This document shows positions 27,301-42,300 of a DNA stretch of 64,000 nucleotides, one piece after another. Under the pieces are notes generated by a model, which was given only the letters and a program-made list of their open reading frames with translations, did no database searches and was not told the DNA's origin. Both the position numbers and the translations under genes were made by a program. Positions within the stretch are counted from its first letter, which is position 1. Each line of letters starts with the position of its first letter. This DNA is from Siphonodentalium dalli (Eukaryota > Mollusca > Scaphopoda > Gadilida > Siphonodentaliidae): the NCBI GenBank assembly GCA_032622095.1, contig CP136066.1:187896716-187960715 (forward strand). Direction: 5' to 3'.

Positions 27301-30300
27301 AGACAGTTCAAGATATTTAAGCAGTTTCCTATCTTATATATTACAAGTTGATTTAGATTGTCTAATTTTATCAAAATAGACTGATTAATGGGCATGAGAA
27401 AAAAGGTTTACATGTAAGATATCCAAATAAAAAAAATTGAAGAGGGGACTAAAATTAAGGTCGGGAGGGGATGTAAATCTAACATATTTTTTATATTGGC
27501 CTTAGGAAATGTTCAGCTACTGGTAATAAGTTCAACAAATGACCCTGTGCCAATGCATTCTCTTATATATGCGAGTCGACCATAGGTCGCCTCGCATATA
27601 TAAGAGAATGCATTGGCTTAACACATTAAAAATTATAAAATTGTTAAAGAATGTAAGAAAAAATGGTAAAAAGTGTTAAAAAAAGAATTTTTTTTAGGCC
27701 AATGCATTCTCTTATATATGCGAGGCGACCTATGGTCGACTCGCATATATAAGAGAATGCATTGGCACAGGGCATAACTGAACATTTCCCACAAATAAAA
27801 TGAATCATTCTGCTCTTGTATTATTTGTTAGTTTGTCTGCTTATATTTCCTTAACCCTTTACCCAACAAACCGGCCAAATAAAGCTTCAACAGCCTAAAA
27901 TATCTTCGGTCTGTCTCAATAGAACCATACAAATATGGATATCATTGGAACCGGCTCCTTGACCACATTGTGATAGTTACAGTTATGCCCTGTGCCAATG
28001 CATTCTCTTATATATGCGAGTCGACCATAGGTCGCCTCGCATATATAAGAGAATGCATTGGCCTAAAAAAAATCTTTTTTTAACACTTTTTACCATTTTT
28101 TCTTACATTCTTTAACAATTTTATAATTTTTAATGTGTTAAGCCAATGCATTCTCTTATATATGCGAGGCAACCTATGGTCGACTCGCATATATAAGAGA
28201 ATGCATTGGCACAGGGCCGTTCTGTTGGGTAAAGGGTTAAAGACATATTATGTACTTGTTCGGGTGCGTGAAACTGATAAGTTAGTGTTCTGTCGCTATG
28301 CCAAATGAAGGAATGTAACTTTCTACTAACATGACCAAAAATCTGAAGCAAATCGACTACACCATTCCATAGAACACATCGTCTGAACTACGCTCAATTG
28401 TAAATATTTACTACTCGTTTTGGGACAAACAAAAATGATTACGCCATCGAGAGTCATTGCATTTAATTAACATATAAGAATGATGGTGCGTGTTGTAAAT
28501 TCGGAAATAATTAAAAATTACTACTTTGAACAAGATTACTCTCCATTTCTATTTGACAACCCTAGCTGAGTGTTTCTCATCACTTTAACATTCCTCTAGA
28601 TGTATAATAGACCATTCCAATGTATACTGTGATAACTCAATGGGAGAATCCATTTAGTAAAGCAAGGGTTGAGTGGAAAAGACATTCTCTCACCTGTAAA
28701 CTCTATCTCCATTTCCTCTCCATATGAAACCTGTGTTCGTTTGCCATCTAAAAAAACCGAGTAGTTAGAAATTTTCCCGTTTGAGAACTTTGGCTCATAC
28801 CATTCGACCCGAAATGATGTTGAGGTAAGGTTCATGATTGTTGGTGCCTTAATTCCATCTGGGGCCGTCTCCAAGGTAACTACGCTTATCTGAAATGCAA
28901 GGAAAAAACATTTGTATTATTTTCAACTTAGCTATTAACCGACAATTTACTGAATGGGTTCTCATTTTATCCCATTCAGTTCTATACAGTAATGCCCTAA
29001 ATAATCAACTCCTTAACCACATCAGAATTATGGGTAATTTTTCAGGATTTAGTCGGAAATATGTCTTTTTGCCATTCATCGGAAAGCTCTCCCCATTTGG
29101 TTATAAGGGAGAAGTTGATTGTTATCAGTGATAAATAACAATGGCTGAAGTTCAATTTCCACCCCTACATCACCCTTCTATAATCCAATAAGTATTATGC
29201 AATACAAGAGCCTGATTATAAAACCATTATAGTGAGTAAAGAACACCATTATAATCATTAAATATGCTGTTGGGATGTATACATACAGTAATGCCCTAAA
29301 TAATCGACTCCTTAACCACAGCAGAATTATAGGTAATTTTTCAGGATTTAGTCGGAAATATGGCTTGTTGCCATTCATCAGAAAGCTCTCGGGGAGAGCT
29401 TTCCGATGAATGGCAACAAGCCATATTTCCGATAAAATCCTGAAAAATTTCCAATAATTCTGCTGTGGTTAAGGAGTCGATTATTTAAGGCATTACTGTA
29501 AGTATACATTCCACCGAATGGTTCATTCTTTATAAGTAGAAATGATCAGATGCTAATTTATAAGCAGACAACAAACAGATAAACAGTAGGGATTCATTTG
29601 TGGGGTGTTCAAATTAATAAGATAAAAAAAATCAGCAATATGCTGTTTATTACACTTATTAGATGAACATAATTCTGATCCTAAACAAATCTGTCGCTCA
29701 CATATGAAATCAGCTATCTACTATTTCAACCAGCAAAATAATTCAATCACAGGTCTTTGTCAGAGTTGACCAGTGCAAATTTCCGGAGATCAGATCAGAT
29801 GATTGATGTACTAATGAAGGGCCTATTCCCCTTTGTGTGCATCACACTTTTGATCTTTTAAACCTTTTGATTAAAATAAAAATGATTTTTGAATTTTGTA
29901 TAGATTGAACTCCTTGCTCAATTTGACCCAAAAAAAAACAAATGTTAATTCAAAATTTTGAAAAACTAACGGCATTATAACATCTGCCAGGGTACCCCAA
30001 GTCACCACACTAAATATGTTTGAAATCTGTCCAGGGGTCCGGGAGAATATCCTACTCTTTAAAATATATAAATATAGGTGACGAATCTTACCTGCTGACT
30101 GTCGACACATCCAGCTCGTGTACATGCAGTAAGCCTGTACTTGTATGTCTTAAATGGCTGAATGTCCTTTTCATCAACAAAATCAAACAGCAAGCCACTG
30201 AAAATCTCTAGTTCATCTCTACGTAGTATATAATCAATAACAACACCATTTGGTTTTTTGGGAGGGTTCCATCTCAGATATACTCTGTAATATTCATCGG

Positions 30301-33300
30301 GATCAGAGAATGCCATGGGTGGATCGAGGTTCTCAGGAATAGCCTCCCTTGTTTTGATGAGTGTGTAGTCACTTGTCGTCACGCCCGCTAAATTCTCAGC
30401 AACCACAGCATAGGAGTACTCTGAGAAGGGTTTCAATGTATCATCTGAAAAGCAAGAAAAGCCAGGGAACATCATGAATTTTCTGCTCTCATTTTTCAAT
30501 AACAGTAATGCCCTAAATAATCGACTCCTTATATAACCACAGCAGAATTATGGGTAACTTTTCGTAATATAGTCGGAAATATGTCTTGTTGCCATTCATC
30601 GGAAAGTTCTCACTGAGAGCTTTCTGATGAATGGCAACAAGTCATATTTCCGACTAAATCCCGAAAAGTTACCCATAATTCTGCTGTGGTTAAGGAGTCA
30701 ATTATTTAGGGCATTACTGTATATTGCTGTTTAATTTAAAAAGTGAATGTAGTAATCAAGAAGGCTTTCTTTTTCTTCTGATAACAAGAACAATTCATTG
30801 TCCATAGTTGAGCTTTAAAGGGGTACTGTACACTAAGATAGGCGATTTTTTTATTTACTCCCATTGAAATAACTTTCAAGTTAGATTGTGTTCGTGTTAT
30901 ATGAGTTTCGTATAAACCTAATTTAGCGAAGAAAATATTGATCTTGGAAACAAAAATATTACGATTTCAAACTACGCGCCATGTTTTTGACCTTCACTGG
31001 AGAAGACGCAGGTCGCAGGAAGAACCGGAAGTTCATTGCTCACAGCTTCGATTGATGCATTCAATCTCTTCCATTGAACAATCTCACTCCCTATAAAATA
31101 CTTGACAATTTATGACTCTTGTTTCTTTCTCCTTTTTCCAGAATCGGTTATAACGGGCCTTCTTTTGCAGGTAACATGTTTTGTTTGCAACTCAATAATG
31201 TTCGTGAATGGCCGTCGATAAAAGACACGCAACATATGCGATTTCAAGAACGGTAACTCGTAACGGCATAATTCTCCATTTTATGACTCCAGCCATAAAT
31301 GAATTTATATTAAATAATTCAATTTTACTTTTACGATAGCCTGTTAACCGGAACGTTTTCAGTAGACATCGTCGACTCAAATTAGTTATTTTATAATATA
31401 ATATTCATATTAGATCGCTATTGTCACTGGGAATTTATTGAAATTGGGGTACAGTACCCCTTTAATGGTTGATGATGTACTTTGAAACCGAAATATTTTA
31501 TGTCCATTGTGATGCTTTTGACAGTTTTATATCACAAGAAAGTCCTGCAGACTAAAATGACCTTTTTTTGTCTTGTATGCTGTCAGACTAAAGCATCCAG
31601 AGTATGATTTAATATAATAGTGGTCATGTATTAATTAAAATTATTGACTTTGTCAAAAGTTTATATTCTCGCAATGACAATCCCAAGCAGACATGTTAAG
31701 TTTTTGAAAATAGCAATCCGGGAGATTTTTGTGGGAGGGGCCACCTCCAATTTGAGACCGCATTTTCTGTTCACCAACTGGTTTATTCTATATATCACCT
31801 GCAATGGACAATCACTTGTTAAACGCGGCCACCTAATTTTCAGTTCAAAACACAAATTCCACCTGTGTTGATTGAGAGACCACCACCATTTATTGAAGAG
31901 AAAGAAACAGACACTTTGTATAAACTAAGTAAAACTACTCAGAATTCCACTGGATACAGTCGGATCTGCGCAAAACCAAAAGTACAAAATCGGAATAAAC
32001 TACAAAATGGACTCATCTTACAGTTTAACTCCCAAAAGAAACTGACACATTCCACAATTTATTAGCAAATTTTAAAAAGCAGAAACTTCCGTTTAAAATA
32101 ACTAAAAATGAACCCAAGTTACACAGGTTACAACCGGACATGTATGCGTGAAACCGAAAGAACAAATTGACCCTTCGTACAGTTTTACCCGCAAACAAAA
32201 TGGACACATTCCGTTCGCAATGCATACCACTAATCTGTTACTTAGAAATGTTCATCAATGGGGCCTTACAATACAGCTGCACACGTGTGATTATACGTAT
32301 TGTACACTATAACAACACCCTTTATACGTGTGGCTTCACCAGAGTGTGAAAATAAATTAATATCAGTCACAGTTCACCACTGATCAGTCTTCAATCAGAG
32401 GGAACATCAAAAGTTACCGATGGTACATTCTGTGAATGTTAATGTGTATAGGTATTTACGGTACCGGATATAAGGAAATCCCTCCCCGCAAAAGCACGAA
32501 TATTTATTGGGGGTTATTTGCAGAATTGCCGTGGCTATCCGTTAGTCTCACGGACAATCAATGAAACTTAACAGCTTGATCCCAAGATAATGCATAGTAA
32601 TTTATACAAATGAGAACAATGGTTTAGTTGACTCACCAACAATATTAAACTCAGAGCCACTGTAGATCCTATCCAGTTCTGACACACATCTCTCGTTGAG
32701 CAGGGATTGTATAATGGTTCGATTCTCTATGGATAACTCCGTGGAGTAGCAGGTAGATGATGACCTGTCTAAGTCGCACCTGTCACACGAAGCCCGATCC
32801 TGCTCAGACTTCTTACACAACACACCTGTTCCACAATCTTTAAACAGAAAGACAATCAATGAACTTATTTTAAAATGTTCAGCGTAGTGTTGAAACGACT
32901 AGAAAATTTCACAGCTCCTAGTCAACACCAACCATATCAAGCCTGTCATTTGCAGAATGAGGTCTCCAGAGGGTGCATTTAGCATAGTGGTCTAGCATCA
33001 CCAAATTCATCCTCTGGGGAGCTCATTCTGCATGGCCTCATCTGCTATGGGAGACATTGACTCAGATTGAAGTTCCCAAATGGTGAATATTGTGATGTAC
33101 ACCTATTGGGAACCTCGATTATGCAATATGGGATATAGAGAAACAAAACTAACAAAGAAATAGGAATCTGTGTGAAGAAGTTTCCGTAGAAATTTTATAA
33201 TAAAGAAACTTTTCAGAGAAGATGATACGGTTCAAGTCTGAGTTTAGTGTGCCTGTCATTTGCAGAATGAGGTCCCCAGAGGGTGAATTTAGTGACACTA

Positions 33301-36300
33301 TCCCACATAGAGGGCTAGCATCACTAAATTCACCCTATGGGGACCTCATTCTGCTTATGCCTCATCTCTGGAAAGTTTCTTTATTATCAAATTTCTATAG
33401 AAACTTCTCACTGAGAGCTTTCCGATGAATGGCAACAAGCCATATTTCTGACTAAATCCTGAAAAATTACCAATAATTCTGCTGTGGTTAAGGAGTCGAT
33501 TATTTATGGCATTACTGTAGTTGACTAATCGTAGCAACACTAGTTCAGAGATTTATTGAATAAAAGACCATAGCAATATGGTGTGTATAGTACCAGTATA
33601 GCATGACAGAAGAATAAAGATATTCAATTTGACACACCTCACAATCGATTGCAAATGCTGTCAACAGTGACTGGTGTTCAAAGTCCTTACAAATGAATGA
33701 ATAGGAATCAAGTAACTACCGATCTTCTAGTTCTAGTAATGAAAGAGGATAACCCTTCCATGACTGGAGTTTCCTGAAATTTTTCAAAAACCCTGTGCCA
33801 ATGCAATATGTTATATATATGAGTCTCCCATGCATTGGTCTAACAATATTTACCTTGACCTTGTAGGCCAGTGCATTCTCTTATATATGCGAGGCTCCTT
33901 ATGTTAGACTCGCATGTATAAGTTATCAACACAAGCATGTGTGAGAAGCATGTGTGATTGGATTATATCCAATGACGTTACAGCAACTCAGTGTAAACAC
34001 CCACTTTGGTCCATGACTGAGTTATCAGCACAAGCATGTGTGATTGGATTATATCCAATGAAGTTACAGCAACTCAGTGTAAACACCCACCTTGGTCCAT
34101 GACTGAGTTATCAGCACAAGCATGTGTGATTGGATTATATCCAATGAAGTTACAGCAACTCAGTGTAAACACCCACCTTGGTCCATGGCTGAGTTATCAG
34201 CACAAGCATGTGTGATTGGATTATATCTAATGAAGTTACAGCAACTCAGTGTAAACACCCACCTTGGTCCATGACTGAGTTATCAGCACAAGCATGTGTG
34301 ATTGGATTATATCCAATGAAGTTACAGCAACTCAGTGTAAACACCCACCTTGGTCCATGACTGAGTTATCAGCACAAGCATGTGTGATTGGATTATATCC
34401 AATGACGTTACAGCAACTCAGTGTAAACACCCACTTTGGTCCATGACTGAGTTATCAGCACAAGCATGTGTGATTGGATTATATCCAATGAAGTTACAGC
34501 AACTCAGTGTAAACACCCACCTTGGTCCATGACTGAGTTATCAGCACAAGCATGTGTGATTGGATTATATCCAATGAAGTTACAGCAACTCAGTGTAAAC
34601 ACCCACCTTGGTCCATGACTGAGTTATCAGCACAAGCATGTGTGATTGGATTATATCCAATGAAGTTACAGCAACTCAGGGAACTGTGAATCTTCTCCAA
34701 CCCGCAGCATTCCTCGTCAGAAGTTTTCTTCTCCTCTGGACTCACATATTCATGAACCTGGAATCCCAATGCATGGTGAAAAAGTTGAAACTAAAGATAA
34801 GATTCTTAGTATACATATACATTAGAATCAGAATTGAATCTTCGTTTTAAAGACATTATATGGAAAATATGCAAAGTGGATATGATATCCCAGAATTCTC
34901 TCCTATGTAGCTCAATTTCTTATATACGGTAGTCAATAAGTAAATCAAACATTTTTTTCTAACACATGGTAAGCAGAACTTAAATCAAAAGTGAAAAAAA
35001 GTAATTTAGCATGGAACCCTGAGTAAGTGTTTTCACAAAAATGAGGTTCATGAGGGAGCTGTGCTGGTGCAGCATTAAAGATCCCGTGCCAGGGACCAAC
35101 CTAGAGGGCGACAATAATACAGAAAATACAAACATGGTTATAACTAAAATTGGATTATGTAGTTTTAGGTTACAGTGAAGTAATTATTTCCCATAGGCCT
35201 CAGTGTTAACATATAATGGCCTGCAGCCCTGACTATCCACGAATTGTGATAAATGAGTACATGGTCACCGGAATTGGCATCTACGCAAAGTTTCTGCATG
35301 AAACAAATCATATCGTCTAGCATGGAATGTACCTTTAAATTTGGATTTATAATCGAGAGTCAGAATTGCATGAAAAAAATATTGACATTTTTCACCTCAC
35401 ACCAAAAAAATTAAATCTAGGAACCACGTGCTTTACAATGTGCCAATGTTTTGTTTGGAGTCTGAAATTTCAAGAGGAGTGATTCCATGTATTTTATATG
35501 TTTAAATATCGAATACCCATCATTGGTGTGAAAGCTGACCGATTTCTCTCTGAGAAAATATGGACGATGGTTCGCCGGATAAACATGGACACGCTGGAGC
35601 TTGAATTGGGCGCACTTGACAAATTCTGAGTCCTGGTAAACAAAATTTTGGCAAAAACTGAAGTTTTGAGTGCAGCAGAATGATTATGTGCCTATACATG
35701 TATGTGCATGGAAACAGCCACATCACTCAAACACACCACCGTGTTACACTTTTTGTCGACAAGCCACCTCAAGCAGACTAATTGGCTGCCATTTAACCCT
35801 GCACTGGTCATGTTTTACATCAAATTTTAGAGACCTGCCACAGATAGCGATGTAGTTTGCTCTCATGGCTAGTCGAAAAGCCTTTATTTAAGTTGTGTAC
35901 TGACCCTCGATGTTCAGTGAGTGATTTGTTACCATGACATTCATTAAAGGTACACATATGGGTTCATAACGGACAAAAAAGGGAGATTTTCAAGGTGAAA
36001 ATTTGAAGAAAAAATTGTCCCAGATGGGTTAATATTGGCTTCTCATTGATTACCACCGACTCAAATAATATAATATGCCACGTGCTACAAGTTCCCTAAT
36101 TGTTTGTTGGTCAATGTTTATAGGAAACCCACCACTGGGCCCAAATGAGAAAAAGGATCATTTTTGTGCTTTAGGTTACAGTGAAGTAATTATTTCCCAT
36201 AGGCCTCAGTGTTAACATATAATGGCCTGCAGCCCTGACTATCCACGAATTGTGATAAATGAGTACATGGTCACCGGAATTGGCATCTGCGCAAAGTTTC

Positions 36301-39300
36301 TGCATGAAACAAATCATATCGTCTAGCATGGAATGTACCTTTAAATTTGGGATTTATAATCGAGAGTCAGAATTGGATGAAAAAAATATTGACATTTTTC
36401 ACCTCGAGCACACCAAAAAAATTAAATCTAGGAACCACGTGCTTTACAATGTGCCAATGTTTTGTTTGGAGTCTGAAATTTCAAGAGGAGTGATTGCATG
36501 TATTTTATATGTTTAAATATCGAAACTACCATTAACCAACCAGAGCCCAGAATTTTTTTAATTCTCTCCTGCATCTTGGTCCAAAATCTGTTGGAGGGCG
36601 CTACCAATCGAATTACTTCACTGTAACCATTATGTGATCAGCTACATGCCCAGTTGAGGGTCAGCAAGATATAGATATATAACAATCTACACCCTGCTGA
36701 ATATATATATCCCATAGGGAGCCTCGCAAATATAAGAGAATGCATTGGTTTACAAGGTCAAGGTAAAAATTGTTAGGCCAATGTATTCTCTTATATATGC
36801 GAGGCTCCCTATGGGAGACTCGCATATATAAGAGAATGCATTGGCACAGGGTTTTCTCAATATTTCAGGAAGCTCCAGTAATGGAAGGGTTAACTCGTAA
36901 TGTTGAGGCCATATGCACACTGTTTTAATATTTTCTTTACTGCATCGATTTTCCCACCAGCTATAACCGTATACATTGGAATGGTTTATTATTCATCTGG
37001 ATGGATTTTTAGGAAATATAAAGATCATAAAGATAGAAGGATTCCTAATTGTTGGGGGGAAAAGTTCAGACAATAATTATAACAAACAGCCTATCTGATC
37101 ATTTCCTGAGGAAACTACCCGTCAATGAGTATTTAATAAATAAGGGTCAACACATATAGATTTTTCAAACCAATGGGATTAACACTTCGTGACGGGATCC
37201 GCGCTGGTATTAAAGGAGAATGCACTGGCTTAGAAGGTCAAGGTAAATATTGTTAGGCCAATGTATTCTCTTATATATGTGAGGCTCCCAATGGGAGACT
37301 CGCATATATAAGAGAATGCATTGGCACAGGGTTTTCAACAAATTTCAGGAAGCTCCAGTAATGGAAGGGTTAGAGGGACGGCGGCCTTCGTTGTAGGTTA
37401 TAATTTAGAAATAACATTTAACAAATTATGATAATTTCCTCAAGATTATACTAATAGTATAGCATAATGATGATATGAATGCAATATTATTCACAAAACA
37501 TGTTTGTGTCAGAGAAACATTTGATCGAGTGTTGTTTAGTTTCTCGCAAAAAAGGGCAGTGGATTGTTTATAAGAAGAGTCACGATATTGCATCATTTCT
37601 TTAATTAGATTCGTGCGAATTATAAAACCCCTAATTTGATGCATCTCAACTTTCAACTCACAATACTACTCATAATAAATTCCTTATTTGGTATGTATTA
37701 CCATATATAGGTCAGGATAAAATACTAAAGCGCAACGAAACATTGGACGAGCCGGTAGTTCAAAGTGTTTTCTATAAACAAACGGTTCTGTAATGTTTTT
37801 GATGTTTGTTTACATAACAAAGCATACAAAAGTGACAATAACATACAATGTATGCGATATTTATGATTGGTATAAGAACAACATCTGTCTATTATATAAT
37901 ATTCTTTCTGTTTATGGCGATTTTAGTAGATGTGACTATTTTAACAGCTATATCCACAGCGAAGGCCACCTATATTTTTAAGTGACCGGTAACCTACCTT
38001 GCTTCCTGTTGGACTCACACAGCACAGTGTGGTATTCTGGTTGATGTAGTGGGTCCCGCAGCAATTCAGTTGAGGGTGGTGAACATACGGCAGCCCCTCG
38101 GTATCACTCCCACAGCACAGATGCTGCTCAGAAACTACACTGTTCCCACAACACTGGTTACCATACTTACTCGTCAAAACTCCTGCAAATGAAAACAAAA
38201 CTATTTTAGTATTTAGTACATGCAGTGTCAAGTCCATATGACTTGTCACCACAACCTGGACTTGTACAAGAAAAACAGAACATTGTATAATGACAGTTTT
38301 ATTATCCATCTGTATGTTTATCCAAATTTTGGGAACAAAACTTTTGTTATTTTTGGTATATGTCGGCACTTGATTCTCTATAAAAGCCTGCATTTGATCA
38401 TCAGAAAGCATGATTTGGAACAGTAAACAAGTGGAAAAAAAACTCAATGCAGAAGTGAAACGTCTGCTAAATCCACCTGAGTATTGCATGCGTATCACAA
38501 TTTCACCTATTCATTTTGCAATAGAGTTACTTCGTGACGTCACAAAGTCCTGATAAAAAAGTCATATTGTACTCAATCGAGTCCAATATGACATTTTTAT
38601 CGGGACTCCGTGACGTCACAAAGTAACGCTATTGTCAAATGAATTAGTGAAATTTTCGGGAGTCCACTATGACTTTTTCCTGTGACAGATTTTGCCCAAT
38701 CAGAAATAGTGTTAGTAAAGGGGTGGATAATAATAATAATTACGACTACTCCATGTTAAATAGCACTTTGCATTAATATTTTTTTAAAATATATATTTTA
38801 AAGACATATATGTACTTATTTCAGTGAATCAAACTGATTAGTCAGTACTCAAGAACTCTGCCCAATAAAAGAATGTAACATTCAACTAATATTACTGAAA
38901 ATTCCAGCGATGATGATCATACATTTTCAGAAAACACAACATCTTAAAGAGGGACAGTATAATAAATCCAGCCATTTATGGGACCATCTCCTTTTATACT
39001 CAACATAATATATGCAACAAATGAATTAGTGCAAAATACAATCATGTGCTCTATGAATGATGCAATCAACATGGTAATTATAATGAAAATTAATAAATGG
39101 CTGGAGTCATAAATTCATTTTCATTATAATTACCATGTTCTTAGCATTGTTCATAGAGCATATGAGTGTATTTTGCACTAATCCATGTATCAAATTCATT
39201 CATTTGTTGCATATATTATTTTGAGTACATAAATGGCTTGATTTAGTGTATAGTCCCCCTTTAACTACACAAACTCCTTAATTCGGAACAAATTTTAGCC

Positions 39301-42300
39301 AATAGACAAATGGCAATGATAACTCCAATGAGAGTTGCTGCATATTACAGTTATGCCCTAAATAATTGACTCCTTAACCACAGCAGATTTGTGGGTAATT
39401 TTTCAGGATTTAGTCGGAAATATGGCTTGTTGCCATTCATCGGAAAGCTCTCACTGAGAGCTTTCCGATGAATGGCAACAAGCTATATTTCTGACTAAAT
39501 CCTGAAAAATTACCCATAATTCTGCTGTGGTTCAGGAGTCGATTATTTAGGGCATTACTGTATTTATTTATAATAATGCTTTTCTTGTTATGCATATCTT
39601 CAAAAAATATGCATTTAGGGTCATCAATGTTTTAACATCTTACCATTACAGCACATCTGGGAGCTGGTATCATAGTAAGGCACTGTTCCGCAGCATGTAT
39701 CGCCATGTCCAATCGACACTCTGTCTTCCTTTGTGTCAGGGCAGCAAATGGTATCTTGCGGAACTTCCACATACCTAAATTAGAAATTACAATGGTAAAT
39801 AGAATCATGTGGGACTTCCATATACCTGTGTTAGAAATTACAATGGTAAATAGAATCATGTGGGACTTCCATATACCTGTGTTATAAATTACATAAGTAA
39901 ATAGAATTACTTGGGACTTCCATTTACCTATATTAGAAATTACAACCATAAAAAATCCAATGTGATACTGGCACAGGATCTTTAATGCTGCACCAGCGCA
40001 GCTCCCGTCATGAAAGGGTTAAGGTGATAGCTGACTGGCAGTATTGGTATGCATATCACATATAACAATTTTTCTATGAAAATAAAATTAACACTTTCTA
40101 TACTAAATACTCATTGATGAGTAGTTATCCATAAGAAAATATTCAGATATTAAGTTCAACAAACAACCATTGGTCATTTGTTGAACTTATTGTCTGAACA
40201 TTTCCTTCCAATATATAAGACTCCTTCTGCACTTTTATTATCTGTCGGCTGCTTATTTTTTTCCTTAACACCCCTCCAAATGAATAAAAGGCCATTTCCA
40301 TGTAAAAATTTATAACTGAATGAGAGAATTCATTTAGTATAGAAAGCGTTAACTAGATATCAGAAATCCAGATAGGAAATTCCAAAGTTACCTTGTACCA
40401 CAACATTGAAATCCAGCCTTCGGGTCGATAAATTGTCCATTACAGCACTCGAGATTCGGACTGTATTTATAGAGGTAAGAATCACCACAGCAACCATATC
40501 CAGCCTTTATGTTATGGACCGTATCACCGCAGCAAACCTATTAGTATAAAAATTTAATACATGTGAAGAAAATGAATTTATTATTTATAAATTACAGTGT
40601 CGAGCTTCCAATTATAATAATTATTACATAGCGAAGCAATTTCCATACCGGTAAGTTTGTGATTGGCATCAATTTGTTTATAATAATATGTAATCATATT
40701 AGAAAGTAAAGATTATTCCTTATAATGATATCTCACTGAAAAGTATTAACCTGTAAAATGTATAGAGTAATGCCCTAAAGAATCAACTCCTTAATCACAG
40801 CAGAATTATGGGTAATTTTTCAGGATTTAGTCAGAAATATGGCTTGTTGCATTCATCAGAAAGCTCTCACTGAGAGCTTTTCCGATGAATGGCAACTAGC
40901 CATATTTCCGACTAAATCCTGAAAAATTACCCATAATTCTGCTGTGGTTAAGGAGTCTATTATTTAGGGCATTATTGTATTTAGTTGGAAATAGTGCTGA
41001 ATATTGGTAAATTTATAGTGATAATGCTGCGACAAAATTTCTCTTCTTAACATTTACTCCTGCTTTCGTGCTTTAATAAAATTATCCTATTTAAAGGTAC
41101 TCAATCTGATCAGATGCTCCTAAATTACTATTTCTTTGGCTTCGGGGGTAAAAAATATTTATTTGAGTTAAGGAACCCACCCATCGAAGCTCAGAGTGAT
41201 CAGATATCAATTTTTGAAGTTTGTTATTTCTCGAGATGTGTAATGATATGTGGCCCAGAAACACAGGTCAAACGGAGGGTCTCAGACAAATTTGCGGATG
41301 AAGATGGATAACTCAAAATCCAGTGGTAATACGGTCAAATTTCATGATACTTACTGATAATACAGCCATATTTTGTTGAACAAAATGTTGATAAATAACA
41401 AGTTTTGGGAAATTTGATACCATAGTTGATAGTGGTTAGCATTATTTTGTTGCAATAAATTGATTCTGATAACTAAAGCGTATTTTGAAGAAATGTTGTT
41501 GTTGTTGTATCTTGATGGTATGGGGACCATCTGATCGTATTGAGTACCTTTAAACACACCAGCTTTTTGGAAGCTGATGGCACAATGCTATAAAAAGGGA
41601 GTAGATGTAACTAGAGGTGTGACTGTCCCAATGGGACTAAGGATACCCCCCGTGTTTTTAAAATACTAAGATGTTTCACATGGCAGTAAACATTTAGTTA
41701 AAATAATAAAATAACAGTTCCCATTGCAGGTGCACAAACCTAACCGTAATCTTAAACCTATTGACCGAAAAATGTAGGAATAAAAGCTCGGACAAAATTA
41801 TGCATGTTGCGAAAATGTTCTTAAGTCGAAAAAGGGGACTAACTCCACAAAAAAAAGTCAGACAGACATCATAATCGCAGGTGCACAGGTTCCCATGGTA
41901 CTAAATATCAGTGCCAAGATTCAAAAACACATGGTACTAAGCTTGGACAAAATTATGCATGTTGCAAAAAAATTTCTAAGTCGAAAAAGGGGAATAACTC
42001 CACCAAAAAATGTCGAACAGACGTCATAATCGCAGGTGCACAGGTTCCCATGGTACTAAATATCAGTGCCAAGATTCAAAAACACATGGTACTAAGCTTG
42101 GACAAAATTATGCATGTTGCAAAAAAATTTCTAAGTCGAAAAAGGGGGAATAACTCCAAAAAAAAAGTCCGACAGACGTCATAATCACAGGTGCACAGGT
42201 TCCCATGGTGGTTGATGTCTGTGTCAAGTTTCACGAAAATTGATAAAAAAACAACTGAGAAAAACTCCCGACAAATTTGTGTCCACGGACGGACGGACGG

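Noticed and set aside
33921-34679. Regular 86-bp repeats resembling a CRISPR array
   Set aside because: No repeat-spacer alternation; whole units are repeated and derive from an exon edge, in a eukaryotic genome.
35165-36527. LTR retrotransposon with 356-bp LTRs
   Set aside because: No TG...CA ends, primer-binding site or polyprotein between the copies; the second copy has inverted ends.
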